Source: Tillus elongatus (taxonomy: Eukaryota > Arthropoda > Insecta > Coleoptera > Cleridae). From it: 64,000 nucleotides of DNA. The notes beneath the pieces were generated by a model. That model did not search any database and was not told the DNA's origin. It saw only the letters and a program-made list of their open reading frames with translations. Below are positions 35,633 through 47,659 of the stretch, piece after piece (the first letter of the stretch is position 1; each line of letters starts with the position of its first letter). The translations under genes were made by a program, and so were the position numbers. The DNA lies in NCBI GenBank assembly GCA_964006375.1, contig OZ023264.1:172892295-172956294 (forward strand), given 5' to 3'.

Positions 35633-37230
35633 GGGCTCGGATTTATATGCAAACGTTCTAGGTGAAATATGGGCATATATATTCAGGAAATTTGAAAAAA
35701 ATATGCATCAAGTTGAACAAAATATGCACAAAAATATCGATATAAGCAATGCATAAATAATCATAGTATACCAATAAAAACATGTTTTTAAAGGTCTTAG
35801 CTATTAATTTTATTCACAATCAATACCACATAGGACCCTAATTATACTAAAGTTAATTATTCATTAATATTATTATTGCAAATAATACTATTAACAGATA
35901 TTATTACCTAGCGCTCTAAATTATCTATTTTGAAAGATTGCCTTCTCTCAGTTAGTAAGTTTTTATACGAAGAAAAACAGCGTTCTACGTCGACTGAGGT
36001 AATTGGAGCATATTTTAATCTTGACAATATGGCAGGGTCTACATTGTTTAAATCGTCTGAAAAACCTCCAACCAGAGTTTTTGCAATCTGCGTTAACTTG
36101 GTAGAACCCTCATTTTTTGTGCGTGTTTCTGATATTTTTTTTTGTAATTTGTTTTGCAACAGGCCCGTTTGCTTTATCAATAGTTTCTTTGAAATGTTCT
36201 ATCATTTTAACTGATGCAGTTAGCAAAACATTTTGCTGCTGAAATTTTTTATAGTTTCTGTAACTATTTTATAATTACTGTTTAATAAAACATACTTGCT
36301 GGCTCAATTTGGAGTCCTTTAAAGTAATTTTGCTTGTTTTATTGACGCACTTACTTCATGATTTCTGTAATGATGTTCAAAATAAAATAATCCAGGTTCC
36401 CCATCGCGTGATTGCAGGTCTAGGAGGTAATGGTACCCCAGGCAGAACTTCTCAAAGGATCTTTGGCGAACACTTTTTTCATATTATTAATAAATTCGTT
36501 GACTAAAGGAAGTTGCTGTCTAATTTCTTCTGCTACCCTGTCTAACCCATGAGCCAGGCACGTACAATGAATTAAGTTGGGATAAAATACTTTTAAATGA
36601 ATTCCAGCTTTGGCCATATATAAAGCAGCATCGATAAGCAGTAATACAACTTTATCAACTGGTACAGCATTTGGTAAAAACACGTTTGATAGATCCTCTC
36701 GAATAAATCTTGTTATAATAATATTATTTGTTTTTTCTAATTCTTTGACTGCAATTAAATAAGGTCTAGGTGGAGAAATTTCAGTTAAAGTACTTATCAT
36801 TAAATTAGCAATATATATACCACAAACATCTTGAGTTTCATCTACTACACCGTAAAAAAATATTTTTTATAAGAATTTTTACTTCTGAAGATGTTTCGAA
36901 ATAGCATTTTTCAACCATATTTTTTCTCAAAGTACTTTCATCTGGTATAGACTGTTTACAATATTTTTCCAAAAATAACTTGAAGACAGTGTTATTTAAT
37001 TTATTCAGTGGAATGTTAGAATCAACAGTTGCCTTCTGCTTTCTTTGTTTGGTTACCCAAACATTCGCGTATTAATGCTTGGGACGTATTCTTTGAATTT
37101 CGTTTTTCACAATTTCTTCGATGCAGAGGTGTCTTACAGTGTTGGTCTATGAGATATTTCCTTGCGCTTGAAATCTATTCGAAAAGAAATCAATATTACC
37201 ACATGATTCTACATTTTTTTTTCGAATAAG
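35633..37230 (-). pseudogene. CGGBP1-like hAT transposase, minus-strand relic
   Basis: An inverted second copy of the hAT at 30.0-31.6 kb. Its terminus is GGCTCGGATTTATATGCAAA at 35634. Reading away from 37180: a BED-finger-like CEKRNSKNTSQALIRECLG, then frameshifted STLRKNMVEKC and DETQDVCG, and from 36800 the longest frame, with YLIAVKELEKTNNI, VFLPNAVPVDKV and LIHCTCLAHGLDRVAEEIRQQ. After a break comes APITSVDVERCFS, ending near 35908. Parts present here (CTCLAHGL) are scrambled in the plus-strand copy, so the two decayed independently. Several TATGCA motifs cluster between 35640 and 35755 and again near 38270-38310, so the element may extend that far. Confidence 0.83.
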
Positions 37231-38995
37231 TAGAAATTTATTATTGTTTTTATACAATATCCGTGAATTAAGTAATATAAATAAAGAAAAAGATTTTTAA
37301 ATTGTATTTCAGTAATTTTTTTAAGAACTGCAAGGTATTTTTTTATTACTTTATTTAATTTTTCATTTCGATTGAATTTTATAATTTTCGATTATAAAAA
37401 TCATGTGTCGAAAAAAATTTGCAAATTGATACTGGGCTGATTAATGGCGAAGGTTAGAAAAACAAAGAAAATAGATCAGTTGCTTAAAATAAAAAGTAAC
37501 TTACCACTTTCCCGCATGGTTTACAAAAAACGTTGTCACCATCTAAGGAAAACCCTATGTGTGGCCGTATCCAGCTTGGCAATTTGGAGCACATTTTTTT
37601 ACAGTATAAAATAATAAAAACCCTACACTAACACTGTCTGAAGACGAAGTAAATTTACTGCGCGTGCAACTAAGCACAAGCAGCACAAGGAAAATAAATA
37701 AGAGAAACAAATTATTTCAATTCTAGACACTACTGGCGTCTAAGTAAATCAGCCCTAATCCCCTTTAATGTCTTCTTACGAGTTTTAAGATACGAATAAA
37801 ATGACCCGACGGTCAGTCCTTTCAATACATTCTGTAGGTATTATTGGGAATTCCACACAGTTTTTATGATAGGCGAGCGTAAAACCCTAGTTCTTACGAA
37901 TTTTAGATTTATCCAATATCTACAAATTGCATTTTGCTTTTTATTTCACGTTGGTGTAAAGTACAAAGAAAAGAGCGCCATTACCGACAACCCTTCCAAG
38001 AATTTGTTTTTATACTCTCACCTACTAGGTATTTAGGTATAGCACCTACAAAGCTAGAAGGCGGTATATTCTAAGAGCCCAGAGGTAGCTCACCCTACCT
38101 AGCGCACTGTCTTATATTTGAGTGAAGCGCTCTAAATATAAAATACCAGGAATTTGGCATCTCCTTTCCGCCAACTACATTTGAACGGCCTATAAATTTG
38201 CCTTAGCGGTTGCTTACCTTGAGACAAGTATATGGCTTTTGCTATATACAGAAACCCCTAAAAATTGTAAAATATGCAAATAATACAAAATATATGAAAA
38301 TATGCAATTTATGGAAAATACGCTAGCCTTGGTAATATCAGATAGTTTAAAGGTGATATCGGTCTGTCGTCGCAATTATAACTCATCATGTTCTCCAGCA
38401 GATATTTTAGGTTATTGTAGCTTCCACACCTTACTAGCTGTCCAGATTTTCCAGGACCTTTTCTCTTGTTATTCCCCCCAATTCTATGCTACTAAGTGTC
38501 CTTCAAATGATGTTAGAAAGTCATTATGTCTTAAAATATATCCAACAATGTTTGCCTTTTGTACCACATCCTTATTAGTCTTTCTATCTCTGTGTACCTT
38601 ATGCTTGCAATTTTTCGCCATGTACACAATTTGAGTGTTTACATTTTCTTCCTGTCTTGCTTATTTGAAGTCTAGCTTTTTGCCTCGTATATTATAACAT
38701 ACCGTACGTGTGACTTGATAGACCCCTTGACCGGGTCCAAGTTAACATCTCTTAACGAAACCGGTATTTGTCTGTTGTATGCTTGCTTTGCCATCGCGAG
38801 AATCCTTCTAATTTTCTAATTTAATTAACTAATCCAACTAATAATATTTTACAAATAAGTTTTGATCTTATATATCTGGAAAAAATGAAAGAAAAATGTA
38901 CAGCAGTCAAGAAAAAAGATGTGATTAGAAAGGAGAAGAAAAACATATTTATAGAAAGAGGAGAAAAATATATAAATTAAAAAATCAGTTAAATG

Positions 38996-38997
<2 letters not shown>
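37231..38997. other. AT-rich stretch, nothing firm
   Basis: Two AAATATGCAA motifs near 38270 and 38300 resemble subterminal motifs of the hAT element. The frame at 38302-38634 (110 codons) has no recognisable motif. Confidence 0.4.

Positions 38998-39076
<79 letters not shown>
38998..39076. repeat. (TA)n microsatellite
   Basis: A 79-bp tract abutting the second mariner 3' end, exactly as at 29261-29333. Confidence 0.97.
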
Positions 39077-39079
<3 letters not shown>

Positions 39080-39501
39080 GATACACGCTTATGGAATAAA
39101 ATTCATTATTTAGCAAAAAATTGTTTTTGTGGAAAACGCTGAGACACGTTAAGTTTAATTTGTCGAACATTATGTTATAATCATAGTAAAAAAAATAACT
39201 TCCACCATTTTACCCCCACCACTTTATCCTTTTTTATATAGCAACCCCACATTTTTTCATCCCTATTCGATGGATCACATTTTTCTGAATGCGGAGATAC
39301 CCCATATGTATGGTCTAATATTAAAGTTTTCAATACAGGGTGGAAATTTAATACCGGAATATTAAAACTAAACAGTTTACCCTGAAATTCAAATTTCGAA
39401 AATAAACTTTAAAAAAAGCGTCCCTTTCTTATAATAAACGTTCAAAATATTTTCCATTCACTTACACACAACGAAATAATCGGCTCTGGAATTCTTCCAG
39501 A
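39077..39501 (-). pseudogene. 3' end of a DD41D-type mariner, copy 2
   Basis: Matches 29334-29745 closely in the same orientation, including the transposase C-terminal codons near 39440-39500 and the long non-coding arm. It stops in the coding region at about 39501, where the MITE sequence begins. Confidence 0.8.
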
Positions 39502-39504
39502 AAA

Positions 39505-39540
39505 CGCTACCAAAACGCAGTAAGTGCGTTTTGGTAGCGA
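39505..39540. repeat. Perfect hairpin formed by a doubled MITE end
   Basis: CGCTACCAAAACGCA and TGCGTTTTGGTAGCG flank a 5-base loop, giving 15 perfect pairs. The unit is the MITE terminal motif present twice in opposite directions. Confidence 0.88.
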
Positions 39541-39805
39541 ATTTTTATTAAATCCTTCAAATTTCAATAACTCAATTTGCTATTAACCTAAGGTTTGTTG
39601 GCTAGGAACCAGTTTTCTCCGAAATATTTGACGTTTATTATCAAAAAAATTTTGTACCTTTTCAAACAATGTATATGGTACATTCTGTTTACTATATAGG
39701 TTATACCGGTAACCAGATTGATGCGTGCTTGCATTAGAACGACATATTTGCTATTAAAAACATTTTTATGAAAATTCACTTCTATAACGCACATGCTGCA
39801 TCCAA
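39521..39805 (-). mobile_element. Inverted-repeat MITE, copy 3
   Basis: An inverted copy of the family, with the terminus GCATCCA near 39797 and an internal match to the other copies (GTTATACCGGTAACCAGATT). Unlike copies 1, 2 and 5 it lacks the following conserved block. Confidence 0.8.
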
Positions 39806-39812
39806 AGTTTTT

Positions 39813-41158
39813 ATATTTCGGCAGGTGTATTTTTTGCAGGTACATTGCTTCGATAAGATCGTCCTCTAGGCAAATGTGACAAGTTTTCTCGTCAAAACTT
39901 TGATTTCATTGTTCTGAAAATTTATGTGTCTGCAAATAATAAGTAAAGTTATTTCGATAAGATTTGGGACATGGCTTCTACTATAAAAAGTTATACTATT
40001 TACCAATTTTGATGTCATTCTTTTAACGAAATATTCACTTATTACTACTATTTTTTCTCGCAATCAAAATAACCTTCCCGCGCCGCGAGGTTTTTTTTTT
40101 GCTTAAATTAAAGTTATCGGCGGCAATAGCGAAAAGCAGAACTTGCTGGAAAAGCCCTTATATAAAATCCTCAAAGAAAATTGCGACAAGGAAGTCATCC
40201 CATTACACCCTTTCGAAGTTTCCGCAGTAGCACTACTTTATAAAAATCCTTTCCAGCCTCAAATTGGCTGAGAAGAAATAATAAAAATCCGAGTTTGTAT
40301 TTTAATTTTCCTCTCACGTCTTTCGTCACTTTACGTTAATATACAGGAATTTAAGTTTAATTTTATTTTCCAAGTATCCTTTAAGTAGAATATATTCACA
40401 GGAGGGGTTTACCGGGTCATTTGAATAAACGTTTTGCAAATTTGGCGGATTTTCGAGGACCGGTATGTCATTATGCAAAACAGAGAGAGGGACTGCTTGT
40501 CCCCGGTATCCCCGACTGCGTGATACACATACTGAAAATTTCCTCCAAAATTATAATACAACATTCCTGCATCCTAGTCAGTTGTTAAATGCGGAATGTG
40601 GCGGACAAAGTGGGGGTGATATTACGTGTAGAGAGTGTAATGTGGACGTGATAGGGTCCGCAAATATTAGCCTTTCTTTTAGTTTCCGTGCTCTAGTCCG
40701 TTCAACTTGGTAGGGCATTGATTGAAAGCCACGTCTGCATGGTGTGTTTAGGCATATTGCTGACATTTCTCGCTGTTGCAATTTATTCCAGTGCAAAAAG
40801 TTAATTCATAGATGCTAATTACCTAAAAGACTCCTTGAAAAATGGCATGCAAATTATTGTTTGAAATAACGGTTCGTAGTGTAATAGCTTGTATAATTTT
40901 TGTCGTCAATTTTATTGCATGTACCAGCTTAAACATACATTACTTTTTTTTGTACCAAAATGCATATTAAGTAACTCGTTTGTATTACACAAAAGCCTTA
41001 CCCCGACAAAGTCATACATTTTTATTTACGAATCTTTATTAAAAAAATTACGCTATTAAAGAGGTAACGACTTTTGCGTTTTCTAATATGGTTTTAAACG
41101 AGTGTCAATTAGAGCCTTTGGAACTTATATCCGGCATTTGTTTTCATTTTTCATAACA
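39813..41158. other. Non-coding stretch, nothing recognised
   Basis: The frame at 40465-40713 (82 codons) lies in GC-richer sequence but shows no domain I can name. It could be host sequence. Confidence 0.4.
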
Positions 41159-41190
41159 TATACAAGGTGTCCGTTGAAAACAGTTGCACC
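41159..41190 (+). repeat. Possible solitary mariner terminus
   Basis: TATACAAGGTGTCCGTTGAA resembles the CAGGGTGTCC-type ends of mariners next to a TA. No partner end was found. Confidence 0.35.
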
Positions 41191-41349
41191 GGAGTTTTCC
41201 CGCAACTGCTTAGTATCTCCAGAAACCCTCGAACACGTCGATTTTGCTAGCGGAGGGAGATTTTTTTAACCCTATCAGAATTTCTAGCATTCTACTCAGA
41301 GCAGCGGTGGCTTTGGCCCCCTAATTTGTACACAAAAGACCTTTCTGAA

Positions 41350-41669
41350 GAGCTCTTTTGGTTCTTCATGCAAAGTGCAATTTCAAGATCCACCAATTAG
41401 TTTTAGATATTTGGTTTAAAAACTTGAGCTGCAATTTTAAGTTCTCCCATCAATCTTTTAGATGATTATTCCAAAACTTAAGAACTTAAAATAACAGCCT
41501 TAACCACAAATTGATACGATTTCAGTTTCTGTTTTGAAGTTTTGAAAGCACAAATAAAAAACCAATCAGTAGCTTTCAAAATTGCAGCGTAAGTTTTGAA
41601 ATCAAATATCTAAGAAGGTAATCAGCAGATTTTAAAATTGTAGCTCTGAATAAAGACTCAAAAGAGCTT
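41350..41669. repeat. Imperfect fold-back, arms of about 95 bp
   Basis: The arm 41350-41441 (AGCTCTTTTGGTTC...GCTGCAATTTTAAG) pairs imperfectly with 41571-41669, read in reverse complement. A 130-base centre is also weakly self-similar. It could be a MITE or fold-back relic. Confidence 0.65.
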
Positions 41670-41868
41670 TTTAAAAAGGTTACGCTTGATCTACCTTTGT
41701 TTAAATCAAGGGAGTGAAAGTCAACCCCGCTAGGGGTTATGTGCTACTAATTCTGCTAGTGTTCAAAAAGTGCCCCACTCGCAAGTAAAATCGACATGCT
41801 CTAGGGTTCTTCGAAATTCTCAGCAGTTCTCAAAAAAAAAACATGATGCAGCCTTTTATAATGGACCC

Positions 41869-41872
<4 letters not shown>

Positions 41873-41958
<86 letters not shown>

Positions 41959-41984
41959 GTGTGTGTATATGTGTGTGTGTGTAT
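41873..41984. repeat. (TA)n tract followed by (TG)n
   Basis: TA repeats to about 41956, then a TG/TATG-rich run. Confidence 0.96.
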
Positions 41985-42047
41985 GTAACAAGGTTTGCGA
42001 ATCTGATATGCCACACATATATGCTCGATTTTTTAACCAGTTCCTTT

Positions 42048-42985
42048 AGCTTTAGCCCCTACTTTGTTTCTTCTCCACATCAATGACCTCCTCTCTAGCA
42101 CATCCAACCCAGTTCACAGATACGCGGACGACAGCACCCTCCACTCAAATAGACAATATTCTAAGCCTGTCTCTTTGTCCCAATTAGATGAGGATTGCAG
42201 ACACATGGAGGGTTCTGTCTCCGTGGATCTCCAAAAAATATTAGACTGGGGAAGTAGATATCTTGTACAATTCAACCCCACCAAATCTTAGTCTTGCTTT
42301 CTTTCTCATAAGAGATACACCAGCCCCACTTGTTGGCATTTCTGTGGATCGAAATCTCAATTGGCACCAACACGTCACATCAATTGCAGAAGCGGCTGCT
42401 AAGAAATTAGGTTTCCTCTTCCGGTCTTGCAAATACTTTTCACCAGCTAATCTCTATACCTTACATACTTCACAAATAAGGCCAAATCTCGAATATTGCT
42501 CCCACATCTGGGGTGCTGCTGCCGCTTCTACACTCGCTATCTTAGACTCCATTCAGAAGAGAGCTATACGTCTCATTGGTGACCCTACCATCACCCAAAG
42601 GCTGCCATCCCTTGCCCACCAACGTGCCGTTGGTGACATCACTCTCTTTTATAGATATCGGCATTGGCAGTGCTCAGAGGAGTTTTCCTCCATAGTTCCT
42701 CCACCTGCTGCCCCCAACAGATCTACCAGGGGAACAGAACGAATGCACGCTTTTACTGTCCAGGTCACCAGACATAGAAAATCTTGTTATGCCCGCTCTT
42801 TTGTCCCGAGGATTTTCAAATTGTGGAGTTCCTTGCCGGCGCATGTTTTTCCTTCTCCTCCGAACTTCCAAACCTTCAAGTCCAGAATTAACAAGTTGCC
42901 TCTTTCCTCCTTATCCACACCCACGGTGCGATAGTATTTAGGCTGTAAGCCCTCGTGGTGTGTTGTTGAAATAAAAAAAATAAAA
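42048..42985 (+). pseudogene. LINE copy D, 5'-truncated
   Basis: Begins abruptly at TAGCTTTAGCCCCTAC, within the palm of the reverse transcriptase, and keeps RYADDSTLH. A TAG at 42289 and an internal deletion of about 60 bp near 42325 remove the NNQVIQSNESF segment. The frame then runs from 42330 to the stop at 42934 (YCSHIWGAAAAS, then WSSLPAHVF). The 3' end has the family signature AGGCTGTAAGCCCTCGTGG and an A-rich tail. High similarity to copies A and C indicates recent activity of this family. Confidence 0.9.
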
Positions 42986-44279
42986 AACTTGATACCTCAA
43001 AACTGATAAAAAATCGGTTAAGTGTAGAAATGTTGACGGGTGTCCCAAACGTCAGATGGCTACATATTATTTTGATACAAGTAAGTAGTTTTTATTGCCT
43101 TTTAAGAACAAGCAAAAGGATTTGAAAAACAGATTAACTGGGAGACTGGATGTAGAAGATAAAGGTAAGGCGAGTCACTTAAGCAAATCACTTGGGAAAA
43201 ATAAAAAAAGAACGTTATGGTTTACCGCTGTTAGACAGTAATATACAGCGAAAAATAAGTTAACTTACAGGTTTCATAAAAGTTCAGCAATAAAAAAATA
43301 TTGTCGCTTTTAAAATTCAGCTCGGCGTTAGGTATGCATAAAGCAAAATATAAATAAAAGGTGCCTATAATATAGTCGGATGAATTTAGTAAGCTGAAGA
43401 TATTGTAGCTGACGTAGGTCGTATGAAGTTTTTAATTTTTTACGCCAGTTGTCGGCCAAGTTTGTGAATTATCATCGCAAAAGGAAAACAAACCAGAACT
43501 GCTGCGCCGGAAAACTCTAGAAAAATCGTTTTATTATGCAAATGAAAGTGGAATGTTCATCATGGGACAGAAACGTGTGTGTTTTCAGTTTGAAAATTTT
43601 TATACTTTGATGCGACACAGTGTAAAATTATTAAAATTACTTGTTTAGCTCTTCGACAATTTATTTATTACTTTTCTGAGCATTATCACTGACTTTTGAA
43701 GCTAACAATAGGCGAGGTAATAATATACTTGGCGCTGAATTTGGGTAAATGAGATCGCTTTATTTTATTTGGAATTTTTTACATATTTAATGTAGTAGGA
43801 AAAATGTCCATATATACAGACTGCCTAAAATTAAGTTGGCACTATTGTAAACCTTGATATTATTGGAGCTACGTGATCAGTTAAATAAAAGAACTTTTGT
43901 GTTTTTACGCTGATTACGATGATCTACGAAAAAACCATCCTCTGATGTCGCTAACTTTGTTAGTGAAACGATCGCCCGGTCCTCAAAAGGATGTGTTGTG
44001 GTCATTTGGGTTCACCAAGTGTGCTTACTTAATATTCCTTCTAACAAAGATGCACTTATTATTAGGACAACAATTCGAACAATGAACTGCATAGAACCGA
44101 ACCTGCTCTGTTAACCGAAATATTTTATTCAAATGCCTAACGATATTACTAGTCCAACATTTAAGTATAGTCTCTCCTTAGAATCAAAATTTTAATACGT
44201 ACAAGCACAAACAATAGAGTTTTGTGTAAGGCGGTGTAAAATTTGGAAACAAAGATAATATTTATAATATAATGTAATA
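42986..44279. other. AT-rich stretch, nothing recognised
   Basis: No coding region or repeat was assigned. Confidence 0.45.
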
Positions 44280-44576
44280 TATAGGGTGGCGCATTGAAAA
44301 CGAAACAGACCGATTTGCATCCAGTGAAATTTTTTTTTAAGAAACGCTGAAACACGGCAATTGTAATATTGAGGAGGACATGTTTTGACATAAAACTCAA
44401 CTTTGTCACATCAACCCCTTAAGGGTGGTGATAACAACCCTTATATTTTAAATAGGGAATATGGGTCTAGTGTTACATCATTTGAAAGCTTTTTATTTTC
44501 TGAATTCAGCACACTATTTTTTTTTGAAGTTTTATCAACTGGTTTAAAAATTATTCACAGTTGACGATGCAAAAAC

Positions 44577-44682
44577 GCATTTCACTCATTTCGATAAGAA
44601 ATATTCTGATAGTCAATGTTTGGTTGGTTTGTAAACAAAAAATCGACTATCAGAACATTTCTTATTGGAATGAGAGAAATGC
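44577..44682. repeat. Palindrome nested in the left TIR, 38-bp arms
   Basis: 44577-44614 (GCATTTCACTCATTTCGATA...) pairs imperfectly with 44645-44682. The right TIR has only one such arm, so the left side gained an inverted duplication. Confidence 0.75.
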
Positions 44683-44747
44683 GGTTTATTATTTCAGTTT
44701 ATCGGTCGGTTTGATACTTGATAGTACTATCGAAAATTAATTTCACA

Positions 44748-45823
44748 ATGGTGTATTCTGTAGAAGAAAGAGTTGACATAATTAGTCTTCTTTTAAAAAA
44801 AGATGACTGTGCCAACCGTACCGTAAATTTGTTTAATGACCGACATCCGAACAGACATGTTAACAGAAAATACATTTTGGAGTTAGTTTCAAATTTTCGA
44901 CAAAGTGGTTCAGTAGCCAACAAAAAACGGGATCCTGAACGTGAATTTCCGGTTAGAAATGAGACTACCGAGATTGAAGTTTTAGGACAAATTGCTGCAG
45001 ACCCAACTTTGAGCACGAGAAAATTGGCCACTGTTTCAAACATCAAAAGAAGAACTATTCAGCGAATATTGAAGCATCATAAATTTCACCCGTTAATAAA
45101 ATCCATCTTGCACAACAACTGAACGAAGATGATTTTAATCGGCGGCTGGAGTTTTGTGAAGTTATGACTACACGAATAGCTGATAACGGGAACTTTCTGT
45201 TCAATATCTGTTTTCCAGACGAGTGTACCTTTTTATTAAACTCTACAGTCAATCGCCATAATTGTCGTTATTGGGCAGATAATAATCCAATAAATTTTCA
45301 CGAAGTTCACACTCAAAGTCTACAGAAATTGAATGTCTGGACTGGCATTTTTGGAGACCATTCAATCGGACCAATTTTTCTTGATGGGAATTTGAGTGGC
45401 GAAACGTATTTGGAGTTACTAGAAGATATCGTTTACCCTCTACTAATTGACATTGTTGAAAATGAGGATCGCTATCAAAAAAATCAATTAGTGTTTCAAC
45501 AAGATGGAGCTCCTCCGCATTTTTCACAACGTGTTACGGAGTTTTTAAACAGAGAGTTTCCAGGAAAATGGAACGGGCGTAAAGGTGCTATTGAGTGGCC
45601 CCCTATATCACCGGATTTAACTCCTTTTGACTTCTTTCTATGGGGCCATTTAAAGAGTAGAATTTACGCAACAGAACCGGAGTCTCTGGAAGAATTACGA
45701 CGACGCATGAAGAATGCCGTCTAATAACTCCACAAATGCTCCAGAATGTCAGAGCTCGTTTTGAACAAAATTTGTACTTTTGTATGGAAGCTGGTGGTTA
45801 ACAATTTGAACACTTACTTAACT
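44748..45823 (+). pseudogene. DD41D mariner transposase, frameshifted
   Basis: I place the start at the ATG of MVYSVEERVD (44748). The DUF4817-type N-terminal domain (LFNDRHPNRHVNRKYILELV) and a second helix-turn-helix (RKLATVSNIKRRTIQRILK) are intact up to about 45095. There the frame shifts; the continuation (EDDFNRRLEFCEV) runs in another frame from 45100. The catalytic residues are in CFPDECTF, FQQDGAPPHF and TPFDFFLWGH, again with 41 residues between the second and third. A second shift at 45720 moves the C-terminus (QNVRARFEQNLYFCMEAGG) out of frame, and a TAA at 45799 follows. It is related to but clearly distinct from the first copy. Confidence 0.9.
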
Positions 45824-46210
45824 GAATAAACATTTTTGAACGTTTGGTTTTGTTTTTTAGTTTTTTTGTCAACGAAAAATTGACTAATTAGTGCATTTCT
45901 TATCACAATGAATGAAATACGTTCTTGCAACTTCAACTGTGAACAATTTTTAAACTAGTTAATAAAACTCCCAAAAAAATTAGTGTGCTGAATTTAGAAA
46001 AGAAAGAGCTTTTAAATATGTAACACTCGACCCATGTTCCCTATTTAAAATATAAGGGTTGTTATCACCACCCTTAAGGGGTTGATGTGACAGAGTTGAG
46101 TTTTATGTCAAAACATGTCCTCCTCAATATTAAAATTGGCGTGTTTCAGAGTTTCTTAAAAAAAATCTCTGGACGCAAATCGTCTGTTTCGTTTTCAGGG
46201 CGCCACCCTG

Positions 46211-46863
46211 TATAAGAACTTGTCGAAAAGTACCTTTGAATTGTAATTATTTAATTATTTATATCAGAAACAAAAATACTTACATACCAGCAGCAACTTA
46301 AAATCTGCAAGTAATGTAGGTTATATTTAGCCTAATGTTGGTTTGTACTCACCTGAAAAAAACAAGAGAAAAAGTTTTACTACCAATGTCTGCAGAGCTA
46401 CTTTAATATCATTATAATCATAGAAACTTAAACCACGTAACAAAGATATTTTATACTTTTTGTTATGGCTATTATTATTGCTTCAGATCTATGCTTGCGG
46501 TAGTAAAAGTGCAAGTAAAGAATAATAGAAACTAATAAGTACCAAAACCTCACAGGGGATAATTTGTTGGGCTAAAATACTGTGTTTCGGTCTCAAGACC
46601 ATTTCGGATAAGCACTATAAATATAAACTGCACCATGTTATTTATTACTTTAACATGATGCTTGTTGAAGACTAACGCTAAAATTGACGTTATATCATTA
46701 GCATAAATGAAGTAACTATTTCTTAAATACAATAGCCAAAGAGGAAGCAGAAAAATATTAAGTTTGTTTGTCGTATTATTTAAAAATTGAGCCCCAATAT
46801 GAATGGTTGCTGTTCAAGGAGCGGAGAATTATTAGGGAATAACTTGTTTTATAACTAGGATAA
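46211..46863. other. Non-coding stretch, nothing recognised
   Basis: No frame or repeat was assigned. Confidence 0.45.
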
Positions 46864-46875
46864 TACAGACATGCT
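46864..46875. repeat. Target site duplication of SINE, left
   Basis: TACAGACATGCT, identical to 47061-47072. Confidence 0.92.
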
Positions 46876-47060
46876 TTTCTTATTTTTTTTTTTTTAATTT
46901 TATATTATTGGCTGCGGCATCTCAGGCCATTAGTACATTCTTTCCCATTATTTAATATTGTTTACAAATTTTCCAGACAAAGTCAACTTGGCTCGCCCGG
47001 GAATCGAACCCGGGACCTCTCCCTTTGCAGGCTGGCACCTAGCCACCTGCGCCACGAGGG
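46876..47060 (-). mobile_element. tRNA-derived SINE with perfect target duplication
   Basis: On the minus strand the element starts at 47060 with a tRNA-like head. An A-box-like TGGCGCAGGTGG and a B box GGTTCGATTCC sit in a well-formed T arm (CCGGG/CCCGG with a 7-base loop). A unique body of about 90 bp follows, then an A-rich tail at 46895-46876. Exact 12-bp direct repeats flank it. The internal boxes provide a pol III promoter, and the A tail suggests mobilisation by a LINE. Confidence 0.93.
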
Positions 47061-47072
47061 TACAGACATGCT
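47061..47072. repeat. Target site duplication of SINE, right
   Basis: TACAGACATGCT, the exact partner of 46864-46875. Confidence 0.92.
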
Positions 47073-47246
47073 GACGAATGTAATTTGTAATGGAAATTTA
47101 ATAAATAATAAAACCATTTAACAACTTTTTAAAACTAACTTAACTGAATAAATTTAAAACCAAATCTGTACATAATTAAATAAAAAATCACGCGTCTTTA
47201 CATTTTAATAATCAAATCAAAAAATCTCTGTTAATGTATACAAACA

Positions 47247-47347
<101 letters not shown>

Positions 47348-47659
47348 CCTTGCTTGGTCCACATTCTGCACAATATGCAAGCAGCAATCGATAGCATTCT
47401 TCAATATCGCAAACTGCAACTGCAACATGTTTATTCAATGCATAAACATAAGAGCAATTCCAGGTCAATAATTATAATTTCTATGCGACCTACTTAATTA
47501 TAAACGATATTATTTGGATTTATAATAGCAAATTTTCGTATAAATATTTTTTACTTAAAAATAATATTAAATATATTTTCACGCCTCGGCTCGCCCTTCT
47601 GGGTTGCTTTGTGTTCCATCATCCTGCCGAGTCAACAACGGACGGCTTCCTTTGGCTGA

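Larger units (their letters stand above)
44282..46210 (+). mobile_element. Second DD41D mariner-like element, long TIRs
   Basis: 1929 bp between TA dinucleotides at 44280-44281 and 46211-46212. The ends read TAGGGTGGCG and, at the other side, the complement of CAGGGTGGCG. Inverted repeats extend about 350 bp into each side (44282-44640 and about 45855-46210) with more mismatches than in the first element. The central transposase is broken by two frameshifts and a stop. Confidence 0.9.

Noticed and set aside
38302..38634. 110-codon reading frame as a host gene
   Set aside because: Serine/leucine/cysteine-rich composition typical of AT-rich noise, with no motif.
40465..40713. 82-codon reading frame as a host gene
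   Set aside because: No domain, no recognisable splice or start context, and the length is near what chance allows.
46980..47060. tRNA gene
   Set aside because: A and B boxes are present but the acceptor and anticodon stems are poor, and an A tail plus 12-bp target duplications show it is the head of a SINE.
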